DNA from: Pseudomonas sp. LS-2 | GTDB lineage: Bacteria > Pseudomonadota > Gammaproteobacteria > Pseudomonadales > Pseudomonadaceae | Assembly: GCF_003605735.1 (NCBI RefSeq) | Contig: NZ_QXTJ01000003.1 | Coordinates: 228,073 to 292,072 of the forward strand | Length of the DNA stretch: 64,000 bases | Direction of reading: 5' to 3' | Shown here: piece by piece, positions 9,529 to 17,687 of the stretch | Layout of the letters: every line of letters starts with the position of its first letter | How positions within the stretch are numbered: the first letter of the stretch is position 1 | Notes under the pieces: model-generated | Database searches by the model: none | Seen by the model: the letters and a program-made list of their open reading frames with translations, nothing else | What the model was told of the DNA's origin: nothing | Position numbers and translations under genes: made by a program

Positions 9529-10287
9529 TCAAGCCAGCTTTTCGAACTTCAAGTCCCACACACCATGCCCGAGACGCTCGCCACGGCGTTCGAACTTGGT
9601 GATCGGACGCTCTGCCGGACGAGGCACGCATTTGCCGTCTTCAGCCAGATTGCGATAACCCGGCGCGACGTTCATGACCTCCAGCATGTATTCAGCATAC
9701 GGCTCCCAATCGGTGGCCATGTGCAGGACACCCCCCGGCTTGAGCTTGGTGCGTACCAATGCGGCGAACTCGGCCTGCACGATACGGCGCTTGTGATGAC
9801 GCGCTTTGTGCCAGGGGTCCGGGAAGAACAGCATCAGGCGGTCCAGGCTGTTGTCGGCAACGCAACGGTTGAGCACTTCGATTGCGTCGCAATCATAGAC
9901 CCGCACGTTGGTCAGGCCCTGAGTCAGCACGCCATTGAGCAGCGCGCCAACGCCCGGACGGTGAACTTCGACACCGATGAAATCCTGCTCGGGAGCCGCC
10001 GCTGCCATTTCCAGCAGCGAGTGGCCCATGCCAAAACCGATTTCCAGCGTGCGCGGCGCCGAGCGACCGAACACCTTGTCGAAATCGACCGGTTCATCGG
10101 CCAGCGGCAGCACGAACAGAGGCTTGCCTTGATCCAGGCCGCGCTGCTGGCCTTCGGTCATGCGGCCGGCGCGCATCACGAAGCTCTTGATGCGTCGATG
10201 ATGGCTGTCATCGCCCTGTACTTTACCGTCTTCGTCGTTCATCACTTCGTCGTCCGGAAGTGCATCGGGCTTTTGCGAATCAATCAT
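9529..10287 (-). CDS. trmB: tRNA (guanine-46-N7)-methyltransferase TrmB
   Basis: SAM-dependent enzyme that makes m7G46 in the variable loop of many tRNAs. The 252 aa protein shows the class-defining motifs: [14 protein letters not shown] (SAM site), [15 protein letters not shown], and the C-terminal [17 protein letters not shown]. The first 30 residues are acidic and poorly conserved. I took the ATG at 10287, since an upstream TTG at 10290 adds only one residue. It follows thiG by 10 bases on the same strand, so it is likely read with thiS-thiG. Confidence 0.96.
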   Translation of the reverse strand: MIDSQKPDALPDDEVMNDEDGKVQGDDSHHRRIKSFVMRAGRMTEGQQRGLDQGKPLFVLPLADEPVDFDKVFGRSAPRTLEIGFGMGHSLLEMAAAAPEQDFIGVEVHRPGVGALLNGVLTQGLTNVRVYDCDAIEVLNRCVADNSLDRLMLFFPDPWHKARHHKRRIVQAEFAALVRTKLKPGGVLHMATDWEPYAEYMLEVMNVAPGYRNLAEDGKCVPRPAERPITKFERRGERLGHGVWDLKFEKLA

Positions 10288-10297
10288 CAACGGGCTC

Positions 10298-11092
10298 TTA
10301 CTTGATCAGACCATCCAGCGGCGAGGACGCGCTGGCATAGAGTTTTTTCTGCATGCGGCCAGCCAGGTAGGCCATGCGGCCTGCAAGGATGGCGTGTTTC
10401 ATGGCTTCAGCCATCAATACCGGTTGCTGCGCGTGAGCAATGGCCGAATTCATCAGCACGGCTTCACAACCCAGCTCCATGGCGATGGTGGCGTCGGAAG
10501 CGGTGCCGACACCGGCATCGACCAGCACCGGCACTTTAGATTCTTCGAGGATGATCTGCAGGTTGTACGGATTGCAGATCCCCAGACCGGTGCCGATCAG
10601 ACCTGCCAGTGGCATGACCGCGCAGCAACCGATTTCCGCCAGTTGGCGAGCGATGATCGGGTCATCGCTGGTGTAAACCATAACGTCGAAGCCATCCTTG
10701 ACCAGCGTTTCGGCAGCCTTGAGGGTTTCGATCACATTGGGGAACAGGGTTTTCTGGTCGGCCAGCACTTCAAGCTTGACCAGATTGTGGCCGTCGAGCA
10801 GCTCACGGGCCAGGCGGCAGGTGCGCACGGCTTCAATGGCGTCGTAGCAACCGGCAGTGTTCGGCAGGATGGTGTAGCGATCCGGAGGCAGCACGTCGAG
10901 CAGGTTCGGTTCGCCCGGGTTCTGGCCCAGGTTGGTCCGGCGCACTGCGACAGTGACGATCTCGGCGCCCGAGGCTTCGATGGCCCGACGGGTTTCTTCC
11001 ATATCCTTGTACTTGCCAGTGCCGACCAACAGGCGCGACTGGAAAGTACGACCGGCCACTGTAAACGGCTTGTCGCTACGAACATTGCTCAT
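10298..11092 (-). CDS. thiG: Thiazole synthase ThiG
   Basis: Forms the thiazole phosphate carboxylate ring of thiamine from 1-deoxy-D-xylulose 5-phosphate, dehydroglycine and the ThiS thiocarboxylate. It is a TIM barrel of 264 aa. [14 protein letters not shown] lies near the N-terminus. The substrate-imine lysine is in the [10 protein letters not shown] segment (about 104-113). [13 protein letters not shown] and [10 protein letters not shown] form the phosphate-binding C-terminal loops. AGAGGA lies upstream of the ATG. It is downstream of thiS (75-base gap), the usual order in Pseudomonas. Confidence 0.97.
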   Translation of the reverse strand: MSNVRSDKPFTVAGRTFQSRLLVGTGKYKDMEETRRAIEASGAEIVTVAVRRTNLGQNPGEPNLLDVLPPDRYTILPNTAGCYDAIEAVRTCRLARELLDGHNLVKLEVLADQKTLFPNVIETLKAAETLVKDGFDVMVYTSDDPIIARQLAEIGCCAVMPLAGLIGTGLGICNPYNLQIILEESKVPVLVDAGVGTASDATIAMELGCEAVLMNSAIAHAQQPVLMAEAMKHAILAGRMAYLAGRMQKKLYASASSPLDGLIK

Positions 11093-11167
11093 CGGAAATC
11101 CTCTTTACGGTTGAGGTTCTTGCAGTTGTTTCTGGATCGGGGCGCGGTGCCGGTCGACAGTAAACGG

Positions 11168-11368
11168 CTAGCCGCCACCGATGGCATGCACCACTTCGAC
11201 CTGATCGCCTTCGTTCAGCGTCGTGGCGTCATGCTGGCTGCGCGGGACGATGTCCAGATTGAGCTCGACGGCAATTCGACGCCCGGTCAGGTCCAGACGG
11301 GTCAGCAACGCCGCAACGGTCTCGCCGTCGGGCAGTTCGAAGGGTTCACCGTTCAACTGAATGCGCAT
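11168..11368 (-). CDS. thiS: Sulfur carrier protein ThiS
   Basis: Ubiquitin-fold sulfur carrier of 66 aa. The C-terminal Gly-Gly (HAIGGG, ending exactly at the terminus) is adenylated and converted to a thiocarboxylate that donates sulfur for thiazole formation by ThiG. MRIQLNGEPFELPD and VAVELN-type blocks are typical. I chose the ATG at 11368, giving standard ThiS length; a MMAAF start a few codons upstream is possible but neither has a clear ribosome site. Together with thiG and thiI in this window it supplies sulfur for thiamine. Confidence 0.92.
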   Translation of the reverse strand: MRIQLNGEPFELPDGETVAALLTRLDLTGRRIAVELNLDIVPRSQHDATTLNEGDQVEVVHAIGGG

Positions 11369-11469
11369 GCGGAAGGCAGCCATCATTTTAGGGGGCGAGC
11401 ATTCTAGCCCGATCAGCCGGTATGACCAAGGCAAAGGCGTGCCATTCGTCTCGCATCTGCACCCGCCCC

Positions 11470-11538
11470 CGTAGCAGCCCGGCTTGCCGGCGGTGGCGTA
11501 TTCAAACTCGCTACCGCCGGCAAGCCGGACTGCTACAG
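11470..11538. repeat. REPIN (family A, well preserved)
   Basis: GTAGCAGCCCGGCTTGCCGG and its inverted partner GCCGGCAAGCCGGACTGCTA flank about 25 bases between the thiS promoter side and the 3' end of the DUF423 gene. Confidence 0.9.
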
Positions 11539-11582
11539 GGATCTGGGTCATATGATCGGGCAAAGGGCAGATTGAGCTCGAC

Positions 11583-11966
11583 TCACAGCGTTCCGACACC
11601 CAGCCGCCACGCGGTCCAACCCAGAATGAACCAGCCAATCAGAAAACACAGCCCGCCAATCGGCGTGATGATGCCCAGTTTGCTGACACCGGTCAGCGTC
11701 AGCAAATAGAGGCTGCCGGAGAACAGCAGGATGCCCAGTGTGAAGGCAATACCGGCGTAGCTGACCAATCGCCCCTGAATCTGCGTCGCCAGGATCGCCA
11801 CGCCGAAGATCGCCAAGGCGTGAATCAGCTGATAAAGAACACCGGTGTGGAAGATCGCCAGATATTCGGGGGTGAGCCGGTTTTTCAGGCCATGCGCCGC
11901 AAACGCGCCAAGGGCCACACCGGTAAAGCCGAAGAAAGCGGCCAACATCAGAAACGTTCGTAACAT
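11583..11966 (-). CDS. DUF423 family membrane protein (YgdD-like)
   Basis: Inner-membrane protein of 127 aa with four hydrophobic helices. The family hallmarks GVALGAFAAHGLKN (about 17-29) and the FHTGVLYQLIHALA block (about 39-52) are present. Function unknown. I placed the start at 11966 because GGAG lies 6 bases before it and the protein then begins with the first helix, as in relatives; the reading frame is open further upstream, but that extension crosses the mtgA promoter and gene start. Confidence 0.88.
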   Translation of the reverse strand: MLRTFLMLAAFFGFTGVALGAFAAHGLKNRLTPEYLAIFHTGVLYQLIHALAIFGVAILATQIQGRLVSYAGIAFTLGILLFSGSLYLLTLTGVSKLGIITPIGGLCFLIGWFILGWTAWRLGVGTL

Positions 11967-12006
11967 GTGCAACTCCAGGCAAAGTCGTTCAATGGCGCGT
12001 GGTCTG

Positions 12007-12012
12007 TATAAT
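12007..12012 (+). promoter_or_regulatory. -10 element for mtgA
   Basis: A perfect TATAAT lies 34 bases before the mtgA ATG in the 79-base gap between divergent genes. The -35 region is poor (CGTTCA at best with short spacing), so this is a likely but unproven sigma-70 promoter. Confidence 0.5.
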
Positions 12013-12045
12013 GGCCCGCTCAACGGGTTCGGCCAAGCCATCTCT

Positions 12046-12756
12046 ATGCTGCGTTTCCTCCTTCGTCGTGTCGCCAAAGGCCTGCTCTGGTTCGCAGCAG
12101 CAAGTGTCGTGCTGGTTTTGATCCTGCGCTGGGTGCCTCCGCCGTTCACGGCGTTGATGGTCGAGCGCAAGATCGAATCCTGGTTCGACGGTCAGCCCAT
12201 TGATCTGCAGCGCGACTGGCAGCCGTGGGAGAAGATCTCCGATGACCTGAAAGTCGCGGTCATTGCCGGTGAAGACCAGAAATTCGCCGAGCACTGGGGT
12301 TTCGATATCGACGCCATTCAGGCTGCACTGGTTCATAACGAACGAGGTGGTTCGATTCGCGGCGCCAGCACGTTGAGCCAGCAAGTCTCGAAAAATCTGT
12401 TCCTGTGGTCCGGCCGCAGCTATTTCCGCAAAGGTCTGGAGGCCTGGTTTACCGCGCTGATCGAGGTGTTCTGGTCCAAGCAACGGATTCTCGAGGTCTA
12501 CGTCAACAGCGTCGAATGGGATGAAGGCGTGTTCGGCGCCCAGGCCGCGGCGCAGCATCATTTCCATGTCAACGCCAGCCAGCTCTCGATGCAACAGGCC
12601 AGCTATCTCGCGGCCGTACTGCCTAATCCCCGCGAATGGAGCGCCAGTCATCCAAGCAGCTACGTTTCCCGTCGGGCGGGATGGATTCGTCAGCAGATGC
12701 GGCAACTGGGTGGGGAGGAGTACCTGACGGAGTTGAATCACCGGCGGGAGTGGTGA
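12046..12756 (+). CDS. mtgA: Monofunctional peptidoglycan glycosyltransferase MtgA
   Basis: Polymerises lipid II into glycan strands at the outer face of the inner membrane. The 236 aa protein has one N-terminal membrane anchor (about 12-29) and a single GT51 domain. Motif 1 is EDQKFAEHWG with catalytic Glu76, motif 2 is GASTLSQQ (about 107-114), then RKGLEAWFTALIE and KQRILEVYVNSVEW. There is no transpeptidase domain. The start at 12046 places the anchor directly at the N-terminus; the longer in-frame reading overlaps the divergent DUF423 gene. Confidence 0.95.
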   Translation: MLRFLLRRVAKGLLWFAAASVVLVLILRWVPPPFTALMVERKIESWFDGQPIDLQRDWQPWEKISDDLKVAVIAGEDQKFAEHWGFDIDAIQAALVHNERGGSIRGASTLSQQVSKNLFLWSGRSYFRKGLEAWFTALIEVFWSKQRILEVYVNSVEWDEGVFGAQAAAQHHFHVNASQLSMQQASYLAAVLPNPREWSASHPSSYVSRRAGWIRQQMRQLGGEEYLTELNHRREW

Positions 12757-12781
12757 GCACTGCCTGATCACTGATCCTGCT

Positions 12782-12851
12782 CTGTAGCAGTCCGGCTTGC
12801 CGGCGGTGGCGTTTTCAGATGCCCCACCGCCGGCAAGCCGGACTGCTACAG
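12782..12851. repeat. REPIN (family A, near-perfect)
   Basis: CTGTAGCAGTCCGGCTTGCC ... GGCAAGCCGGACTGCTACAG form an almost perfect inverted pair around about 30 bases, between the convergent mtgA and rpoH genes and just before the rpoH terminator. Confidence 0.92.
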
Positions 12852-12878
12852 AAGATTCAACGTTTCGGCCCACAAACA

Positions 12879-12912
12879 AAAACGCCCCGATCATCTCGGG
12901 GCGTTTTTCGTT
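12879..12912 (-). terminator. Intrinsic terminator of rpoH (bidirectional)
   Basis: Hairpin AACGCCCCGA-TCATC-TCGGGGCGTT with A/T runs on both sides, 12 bases beyond the rpoH stop. It can also stop transcription from mtgA. Confidence 0.9.
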
Positions 12913-12924
12913 TTGGCTTCTCGC

Positions 12925-13779
12925 TTACGCAGCAATCGACAGCTTGAGCTTGTTCATCGCGCTCTTCTCGAGCTGACGAATACGCTCGGCAGAGACGTTG
13001 TACTTCTCGGCCAGGTCGTGCAGCGTGGCTTTCTCTTCCGCCAACCAGCGTTGGTAGAGAATGTCGCGGCTGCGGTCATCGAGCACGTTCAACGCTTCGT
13101 GCAGGTTGGCCGTCGAGCTGTCGGTCCAGTCGGAATCTTCCAGCTGACGCGCCGGATCGTAGCGATGGTCTTCCAGGTAGTTGGCAGGTGACTGGAATGC
13201 GCTGTCGTCATCTGCCTCCGCTGCCGGGTCGAACGCCATGTCGTGACCAGTCAGACGGCTTTCCATCTCACGTACTTCGCGGGGCTCGACGCCAAGGCTC
13301 TCCGCCACACGATGCACTTCTTCGTTGTTCAGCCACGCCAGACGCTTCTTCTGGCTGCGCAGGTTGAAGAACAGCTTGCGCTGAGCCTTAGTGGTCGCGA
13401 CTTTCACGATGCGCCAGTTGCGCAGAATGAATTCGTGAATCTCGGCCTTGATCCAGTGCACTGCGAAGGACACCAGACGAACGCCCATTTCTGGGTTGAA
13501 ACGCTTCACGGCCTTCATCAGACCGACGTTACCTTCCTGGATCAGGTCAGCCTGAGCCAGTCCGTAACCGGAATAGCTGCGTGCGATATGCACGACAAAA
13601 CGCAGGTGGGCGAGCACCATCTGCCGAGCCGCCCCTAGATCCTGCTCGTAATAGAGACTCTCGGCCAGTTCACGCTCCTGCTCGGGCGTCAGCAGTGGAA
13701 TGCTGTTTACCGTGTGCACATAGGCTTCCAGGTTTGCACCGGGAACCAAGGCATAAGCAGGTTGCAAAGAATTGGTCAT
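12925..13779 (-). CDS. rpoH: Heat-shock sigma factor RpoH (sigma-32)
   Basis: Alternative sigma factor directing RNA polymerase to heat-shock promoters. The 284 aa protein has sigma regions 2 ([19 protein letters not shown], about 78-96) and 4 ([16 protein letters not shown], near the C-terminus), plus the RpoH box QRKLFFNLR at 133-141 that separates RpoH from other sigma factors. The start at 13779 has GGAGG about 9 bases upstream. It follows ftsX in the conserved ftsY-ftsE-ftsX-rpoH order but has its own 138-base upstream region with an AlgU/RpoE-type promoter. Confidence 0.98.
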   Translation of the reverse strand: MTNSLQPAYALVPGANLEAYVHTVNSIPLLTPEQERELAESLYYEQDLGAARQMVLAHLRFVVHIARSYSGYGLAQADLIQEGNVGLMKAVKRFNPEMGVRLVSFAVHWIKAEIHEFILRNWRIVKVATTKAQRKLFFNLRSQKKRLAWLNNEEVHRVAESLGVEPREVREMESRLTGHDMAFDPAAEADDDSAFQSPANYLEDHRYDPARQLEDSDWTDSSTANLHEALNVLDDRSRDILYQRWLAEEKATLHDLAEKYNVSAERIRQLEKSAMNKLKLSIAA

Positions 13780-13825
13780 ACGAAAAAACCTCCGACACAT
13801 GACTCGTGCAGTTCAGCACTGCGAA

Positions 13826-13853
13826 ATTGACCGGGAACCGCTAAACAAGTTCC
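13826..13853 (-). promoter_or_regulatory. Putative AlgU (sigma-E type) promoter of rpoH
   Basis: On the minus strand GGAACTT is followed, after 16 bases, by TCAAT. This matches the extracytoplasmic-stress sigma factor consensus (GGAACTT, N16, TCnnA). It lies about 50-75 bases before the rpoH start. AlgU control of rpoH is reported for P. aeruginosa; here it is inferred from the motif. Confidence 0.65.
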
Positions 13854-13917
13854 CTTAGCTGAAAAGTCAATAGATGAAACAAAATTTACGCTACAAAAAT
13901 GACCTGAACATTAAAAC

Positions 13918-14943
13918 TCAACGAGGTGCCAGCTCTCTCAAATGGCGTGCGACTGCAATCCACGCACCGATATACCCCAACAAGACCGCCCCAAGCAAGA
14001 GGGACAGACCATCGGCGACCGGTACACCCGCCAGGGAGAAATTGCTGCCGTACAGCCCGGCGAGCCGAACCACAGCCTCATTGAGCCAGTCCAGCCCAAA
14101 CGCCAACACGCCCCAGGAGAGGATTCCGGCGCCGAATCCGTACAAGGCGCCCATATAAAGGAAGGGCCTGCGGACATAACTGTCGGTGCCACCCACCAGC
14201 TTGATGACCTCGATCTCGGTACGACGGTTCTCGATGTGCAGACGGATGGTATTGCCGATGACGAGCAACAGCGCCACGACCAGCAACACCGTCAGACCGA
14301 ACACGAAGCGATCACCCAGCTTGAGAATCGCCGCCAGACGCTCGACCCAGACCAGGTCCAGCTGAGCCTGCTGGACCTTCGGCAACTCGGCAAGACGTGT
14401 ACGTAATGCTTCCAGCGCGGCCTTGTCAACTTCCTGTGGCGTCACCAGTACCACGCCTGGCAGCGGGTTTTCCGGCAACTCTTTGAGTGCCTCGCCCAAG
14501 CCCGACTGCTGCTGGAACTCGTTGAGTGCCTGATCGCGGCTGATGTACTCAGCTTCAGCGACGCCAGGCATTGCCTTGATCTGACCCACCAGCCCCTCGC
14601 CTTCGGTCGGCGAAGCATCCAGCTGCAAGTAAAGCGAAATCTGCGCAGCACGCTGCCATGACCCACCCAGGCGCTCGACATTGCTCAGCAGCAGCGACAA
14701 GCCCATCGGCAGACTCAGCGCAACAGCCATGACCAGACAGGTGAAGAAACTGCCAATAGGCTGCTTGCCCAGACGACGCAGGCTGTCGATCAGGCTGGAG
14801 CGATGCGCCTCCACCCAGGCATTGAACAACATGCCGAAACTCGGACCGTCGTCATCGTCGTGCTTCTTTTTCTTCTGCGGGCCGGGCTCAGAGGCCTTCG
14901 GCGCGACGCGTTCGGAAACCTTGGGGCTTCGAGTGGCACTCAT
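13918..14943 (-). CDS. ftsX: Cell division protein FtsX
   Basis: Membrane subunit of the FtsEX complex, which resembles an ABC transporter but acts by transmitting ATP hydrolysis to periplasmic murein hydrolases at the septum. The 341 aa protein has a charged cytoplasmic N-terminus with a KKKKHDDDDG run, TM1 at about 70-88, a periplasmic loop of about 130 residues, and three C-terminal helices. RRTEIEVIKLVGGTDSYVRRPFLY, in the cytoplasmic loop after TM2, is typical of FtsX. It overlaps ftsE by ATGA, indicating coupled translation. Confidence 0.97.
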   Translation of the reverse strand: MSATRSPKVSERVAPKASEPGPQKKKKHDDDDGPSFGMLFNAWVEAHRSSLIDSLRRLGKQPIGSFFTCLVMAVALSLPMGLSLLLSNVERLGGSWQRAAQISLYLQLDASPTEGEGLVGQIKAMPGVAEAEYISRDQALNEFQQQSGLGEALKELPENPLPGVVLVTPQEVDKAALEALRTRLAELPKVQQAQLDLVWVERLAAILKLGDRFVFGLTVLLVVALLLVIGNTIRLHIENRRTEIEVIKLVGGTDSYVRRPFLYMGALYGFGAGILSWGVLAFGLDWLNEAVVRLAGLYGSNFSLAGVPVADGLSLLLGAVLLGYIGAWIAVARHLRELAPR

Positions 14944-15611
14944 ACACCTGCCTCCCCGTCACCGATCAGCCGGCCGCGTTGCAGGGTCAGCATGCGATGG
15001 CGCATACGTGCGATCAGGGCCAGGTCGTGACTGGCGATCAGCACGCTGGTGCCAAGCCGATTGATGTCTTCGAATACACCCATGATTTCCGCTGCCAATC
15101 GTGGATCTAGGTTACCGGTCGGTTCGTCCGCCAGCAGCAAGGCCGGACGGTGAACGATGGCGCGGGCGATACCGACCCGCTGTTGCTGGCCGGTGGACAG
15201 GTCGCCGGGGTACAGCTCGGCCTTGTCGGACAACGCCACGCGCTCCAGCGCGGAGTCGACGCGCTTGGTCACTTCAGCTTTGGACAGGCCGAGAATCTGC
15301 AGCGGCAAGGCGACGTTGTTGAACACGGTGCGATCAAACAGCAACTGATGGTTCTGGAACACGACACCGATCTGCCGACGCAGAAATGGTATCTGCGCAG
15401 TGCTGATCTGGCCCAGGTCCTGCCCCGCCAGCAGCAGTTTGCCGGTGGTTGGGCGCTCCATGGCGAGCAACAGACGCAGCAAGGTACTTTTACCGGCGCC
15501 GGAGTGGCCGGTGACAAACAGAAATTCCCCACGACGCACTCGAAAGCTCAGCTCATGCAAGCCGACGTGTCCGTTCGGATAGCGTTTACCGACCTGTTCG
15601 AAACGAATCAT
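14940..15611 (-). CDS. ftsE: Cell division ATP-binding protein FtsE
   Basis: ABC-type ATPase partner of FtsX, 223 aa. Walker A GHSGAGKST is at about 35-43, the Q-loop is in VVFQNHQLL, the signature is LSTGQQQRVGIARA, Walker B is LLLADEPTGNLD, and the switch histidine is in IASHD. It links cytosolic FtsZ to FtsX. It overlaps ftsY upstream and ftsX downstream by four bases each, so ftsY-ftsE-ftsX is one tightly coupled unit. Confidence 0.98.
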   Translation of the reverse strand: MIRFEQVGKRYPNGHVGLHELSFRVRRGEFLFVTGHSGAGKSTLLRLLLAMERPTTGKLLLAGQDLGQISTAQIPFLRRQIGVVFQNHQLLFDRTVFNNVALPLQILGLSKAEVTKRVDSALERVALSDKAELYPGDLSTGQQQRVGIARAIVHRPALLLADEPTGNLDPRLAAEIMGVFEDINRLGTSVLIASHDLALIARMRHRMLTLQRGRLIGDGEAGV

Positions 15612-17161
15612 GTGCGCTCCCGCTCGGCGAAAAGGGCCTGAACGAAGGGTTCAGCCTCGAAAGTCCGCAAATCGTCGATACCCTCACCAACGCCGATGTA
15701 ACGAATCGGCAGCCCGAACTGCTTGGCCAGCGCAAAGATCACACCGCCCTTGGCCGTACCGTCGAGCTTGGTCAGGGCAAGCCCTGTCAGTTGAACGGTC
15801 TGGTTGAACTGCTTGGCCTGGTTGATCGCGTTTTGACCAGTACCCGCATCAAGCACCAGCAGCACTTCGTGCGGCGCCTGCTCATCGAGCTTGCCGATCA
15901 CCCGGCGAACCTTCTTCAGCTCTTCCATCAGGTTGTCTTTGGTGTGCAGTCGACCGGCGGTGTCGGCGATCAGCACATCGATGCCGCGGGCCTTCGCGGC
16001 TTGCACGGCATCGAAGATCACGGACGCGGAATCGGCACCTGTGTGCTGAGCGATCACAGGAATCTTGTTGCGCTCGCCCCAGACCTGCAATTGCTCGACC
16101 GCAGCGGCACGGAAGGTGTCGCCGGCTGCCAGCATGACTTTCTTGCCTTCGAGCTGAAGCTTTTTCGCCAGCTTGCCAATGGTAGTGGTCTTGCCGGCAC
16201 CGTTGACGCCAACCACCAGAATCACGAATGGCTTGTGCTCCGAGCCGATCACCAGCGGGGCTTCCACCGGCTTGAGCATTTCGGTCAGCTCGTTTTGCAG
16301 CGACTTGTACAGTGCATCGCTGTCAGTCAACTGTTTGCGTGCCACTTTCTGCGTCAGATTGCGCACGATCAGCGAAGTTGCCTCAACGCCGACATCTGCG
16401 GTCAGCAGGCGGGTTTCCAGCTCGTCGAGCATGTCGTCATCGATGGCTTTCTTGCCCAGGAACAGGCTGGCCATGCCTTCGCCCAGGCTGGCGCTGGTTT
16501 TGGACAGGCCTTGCTTGAGGCGGGCGAAGAAACCGGGCTGCTTTGGCTCGGCTGGGGCAACCACTGTTTGCGCAGCGGCCTCTGGCGTTTCGACAACGGC
16601 CGCAACGGGAGCGACTACCGGCGCAACGGCTGGCGGTGGTATGACCGGGGACGGCTGCGAAGCTGCAGGAAGATCATTGCCTGCAACAGGATCAGGGAGC
16701 GCAACCGGCATCGGCTCGATGGATGGCGGCACTTCGAATGAGGTGGTGTCGACAACCGCGGGCTGGGCCGGAGGATGGGGGATTGTCAGCTCAGACTGCA
16801 CGTGAGACGCGGTGTAGGTCGGAATGTCCGGGGTGACATGCGGTTCGCTTTCAGGGGTGAGGGCGACCGGCTCCTCAGCAACCGGCAGTTTCAGCCACGG
16901 CTCAGCATCAGGCTGCACGCCAATCGGTGCCGACTCGTGAACGTCGATTGCCACCGGTTCTGGATCGGCAGCAACAGCGGGAGCGATCTGCGGTTCAGCA
17001 ACGACCGGCGTCGTCTCGACGACAGGCTCGGGCGCTGCTGCGGGTAAGTCTTTCTGCTGCTCGGCGACGGTTTCCTGCGGCTTTTTGCGCAGCCATCCGA
17101 ACAGGCCTTTTTTCTCGCCAGCCGGGGCTGGGGTCTTCTTGTCGTCGTTGGAACCAAACAT
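15608..17161 (-). CDS. ftsY: Signal recognition particle receptor FtsY
   Basis: GTPase receptor that docks SRP-ribosome complexes at the inner membrane for co-translational insertion. The 517 aa protein has a long Pro/Ala/Val/Glu-rich acidic N-terminal region (about 30-210), then the helical N domain and the G domain. GVNGAGKTT is at 318-326, DTAGR at about 400-404, and TKLDGTAKGG near residue 465. The N-terminus begins MFGSNDDKK and contains FGWLRKK, a likely membrane-targeting helix. The low-complexity tail is longer than in many orthologues and varies between species. Confidence 0.97.
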   Translation of the reverse strand: MFGSNDDKKTPAPAGEKKGLFGWLRKKPQETVAEQQKDLPAAAPEPVVETTPVVAEPQIAPAVAADPEPVAIDVHESAPIGVQPDAEPWLKLPVAEEPVALTPESEPHVTPDIPTYTASHVQSELTIPHPPAQPAVVDTTSFEVPPSIEPMPVALPDPVAGNDLPAASQPSPVIPPPAVAPVVAPVAAVVETPEAAAQTVVAPAEPKQPGFFARLKQGLSKTSASLGEGMASLFLGKKAIDDDMLDELETRLLTADVGVEATSLIVRNLTQKVARKQLTDSDALYKSLQNELTEMLKPVEAPLVIGSEHKPFVILVVGVNGAGKTTTIGKLAKKLQLEGKKVMLAAGDTFRAAAVEQLQVWGERNKIPVIAQHTGADSASVIFDAVQAAKARGIDVLIADTAGRLHTKDNLMEELKKVRRVIGKLDEQAPHEVLLVLDAGTGQNAINQAKQFNQTVQLTGLALTKLDGTAKGGVIFALAKQFGLPIRYIGVGEGIDDLRTFEAEPFVQALFAERERT

Positions 17162-17357
17162 GGAGGACGGCTATCTCAAGGTAGCGACGCGCCAGAGCGG
17201 CGCCTCTGAAAAATTCTGTCAATGCGAAACAGACTGTAATCGAGCCCGCTTGTTCATCGAGGGCTCTGCCGTTTACGCCATTTAAGCATCGCCTCCCGGC
17301 ATCAGACGAAGAGTCCTACGTCGTAGCCATGGTCGTCGAGCAAACTGGCCGCTATCC
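17162..17357. other. Gene-free interval upstream of ftsY
   Basis: About 200 bases between the ftsY start and the MITE-like element. It should carry the ftsY promoter on the minus strand, but I see no confident -35/-10 pair, repeat or RNA gene. Confidence 0.4.
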
Positions 17358-17629
17358 TAGGGCGTGTCATCACATATTTCCACCGCCGCGTTGCCGCCTA
17401 AAAGCGCGTCAGACAAGGCGCAGGCCGCTGGGAATGTGCGTTTCCTTGCCGAGGCCTTCAACGCAGTATGGCGCGCTTTTAGGCGACAACCCGGAGGGCC
17501 GGGGCTGAGATTACGCAGAGCGGCGTTGCTCGTCGTTCGTTTGGAATGACCAAACCACACTCCTCGCGCCTTGCCCTGCGTAATCTCAGGCTCCGGCGCG
17601 GCGGCGGAAATATGTGATGATACGCCCTA
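17358..17629. mobile_element. MITE-like inverted-repeat element (about 268 bp, no transposase)
   Basis: Near-perfect terminal inverted repeats of about 30 bases start GGGCGTGTCATCACATATTT at 17360 and end with the complement AAATATGTGATGATACGCCC at 17627, flanked by TA on both sides (a possible target duplication). Inside are three more palindromes: CGCCTAAAAGCGCG (17395-17408) pairing with 17472-17485, CTGAGATTACGCA (17505-17517) pairing with 17577-17589, and the small hairpin GTTTGG-AATGA-CCAAAC (17539-17555). There is no coding capacity. Structure and ends suggest a non-autonomous element mobilised in trans, perhaps by an IS5- or IS630-type transposase. Confidence 0.7.
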
Positions 17630-17687
17630 ACCCCCGCGCCCGCCGACGCTAAGTTCAAGCTGGCCGCCTCGAAGGTTCGAATTACGA

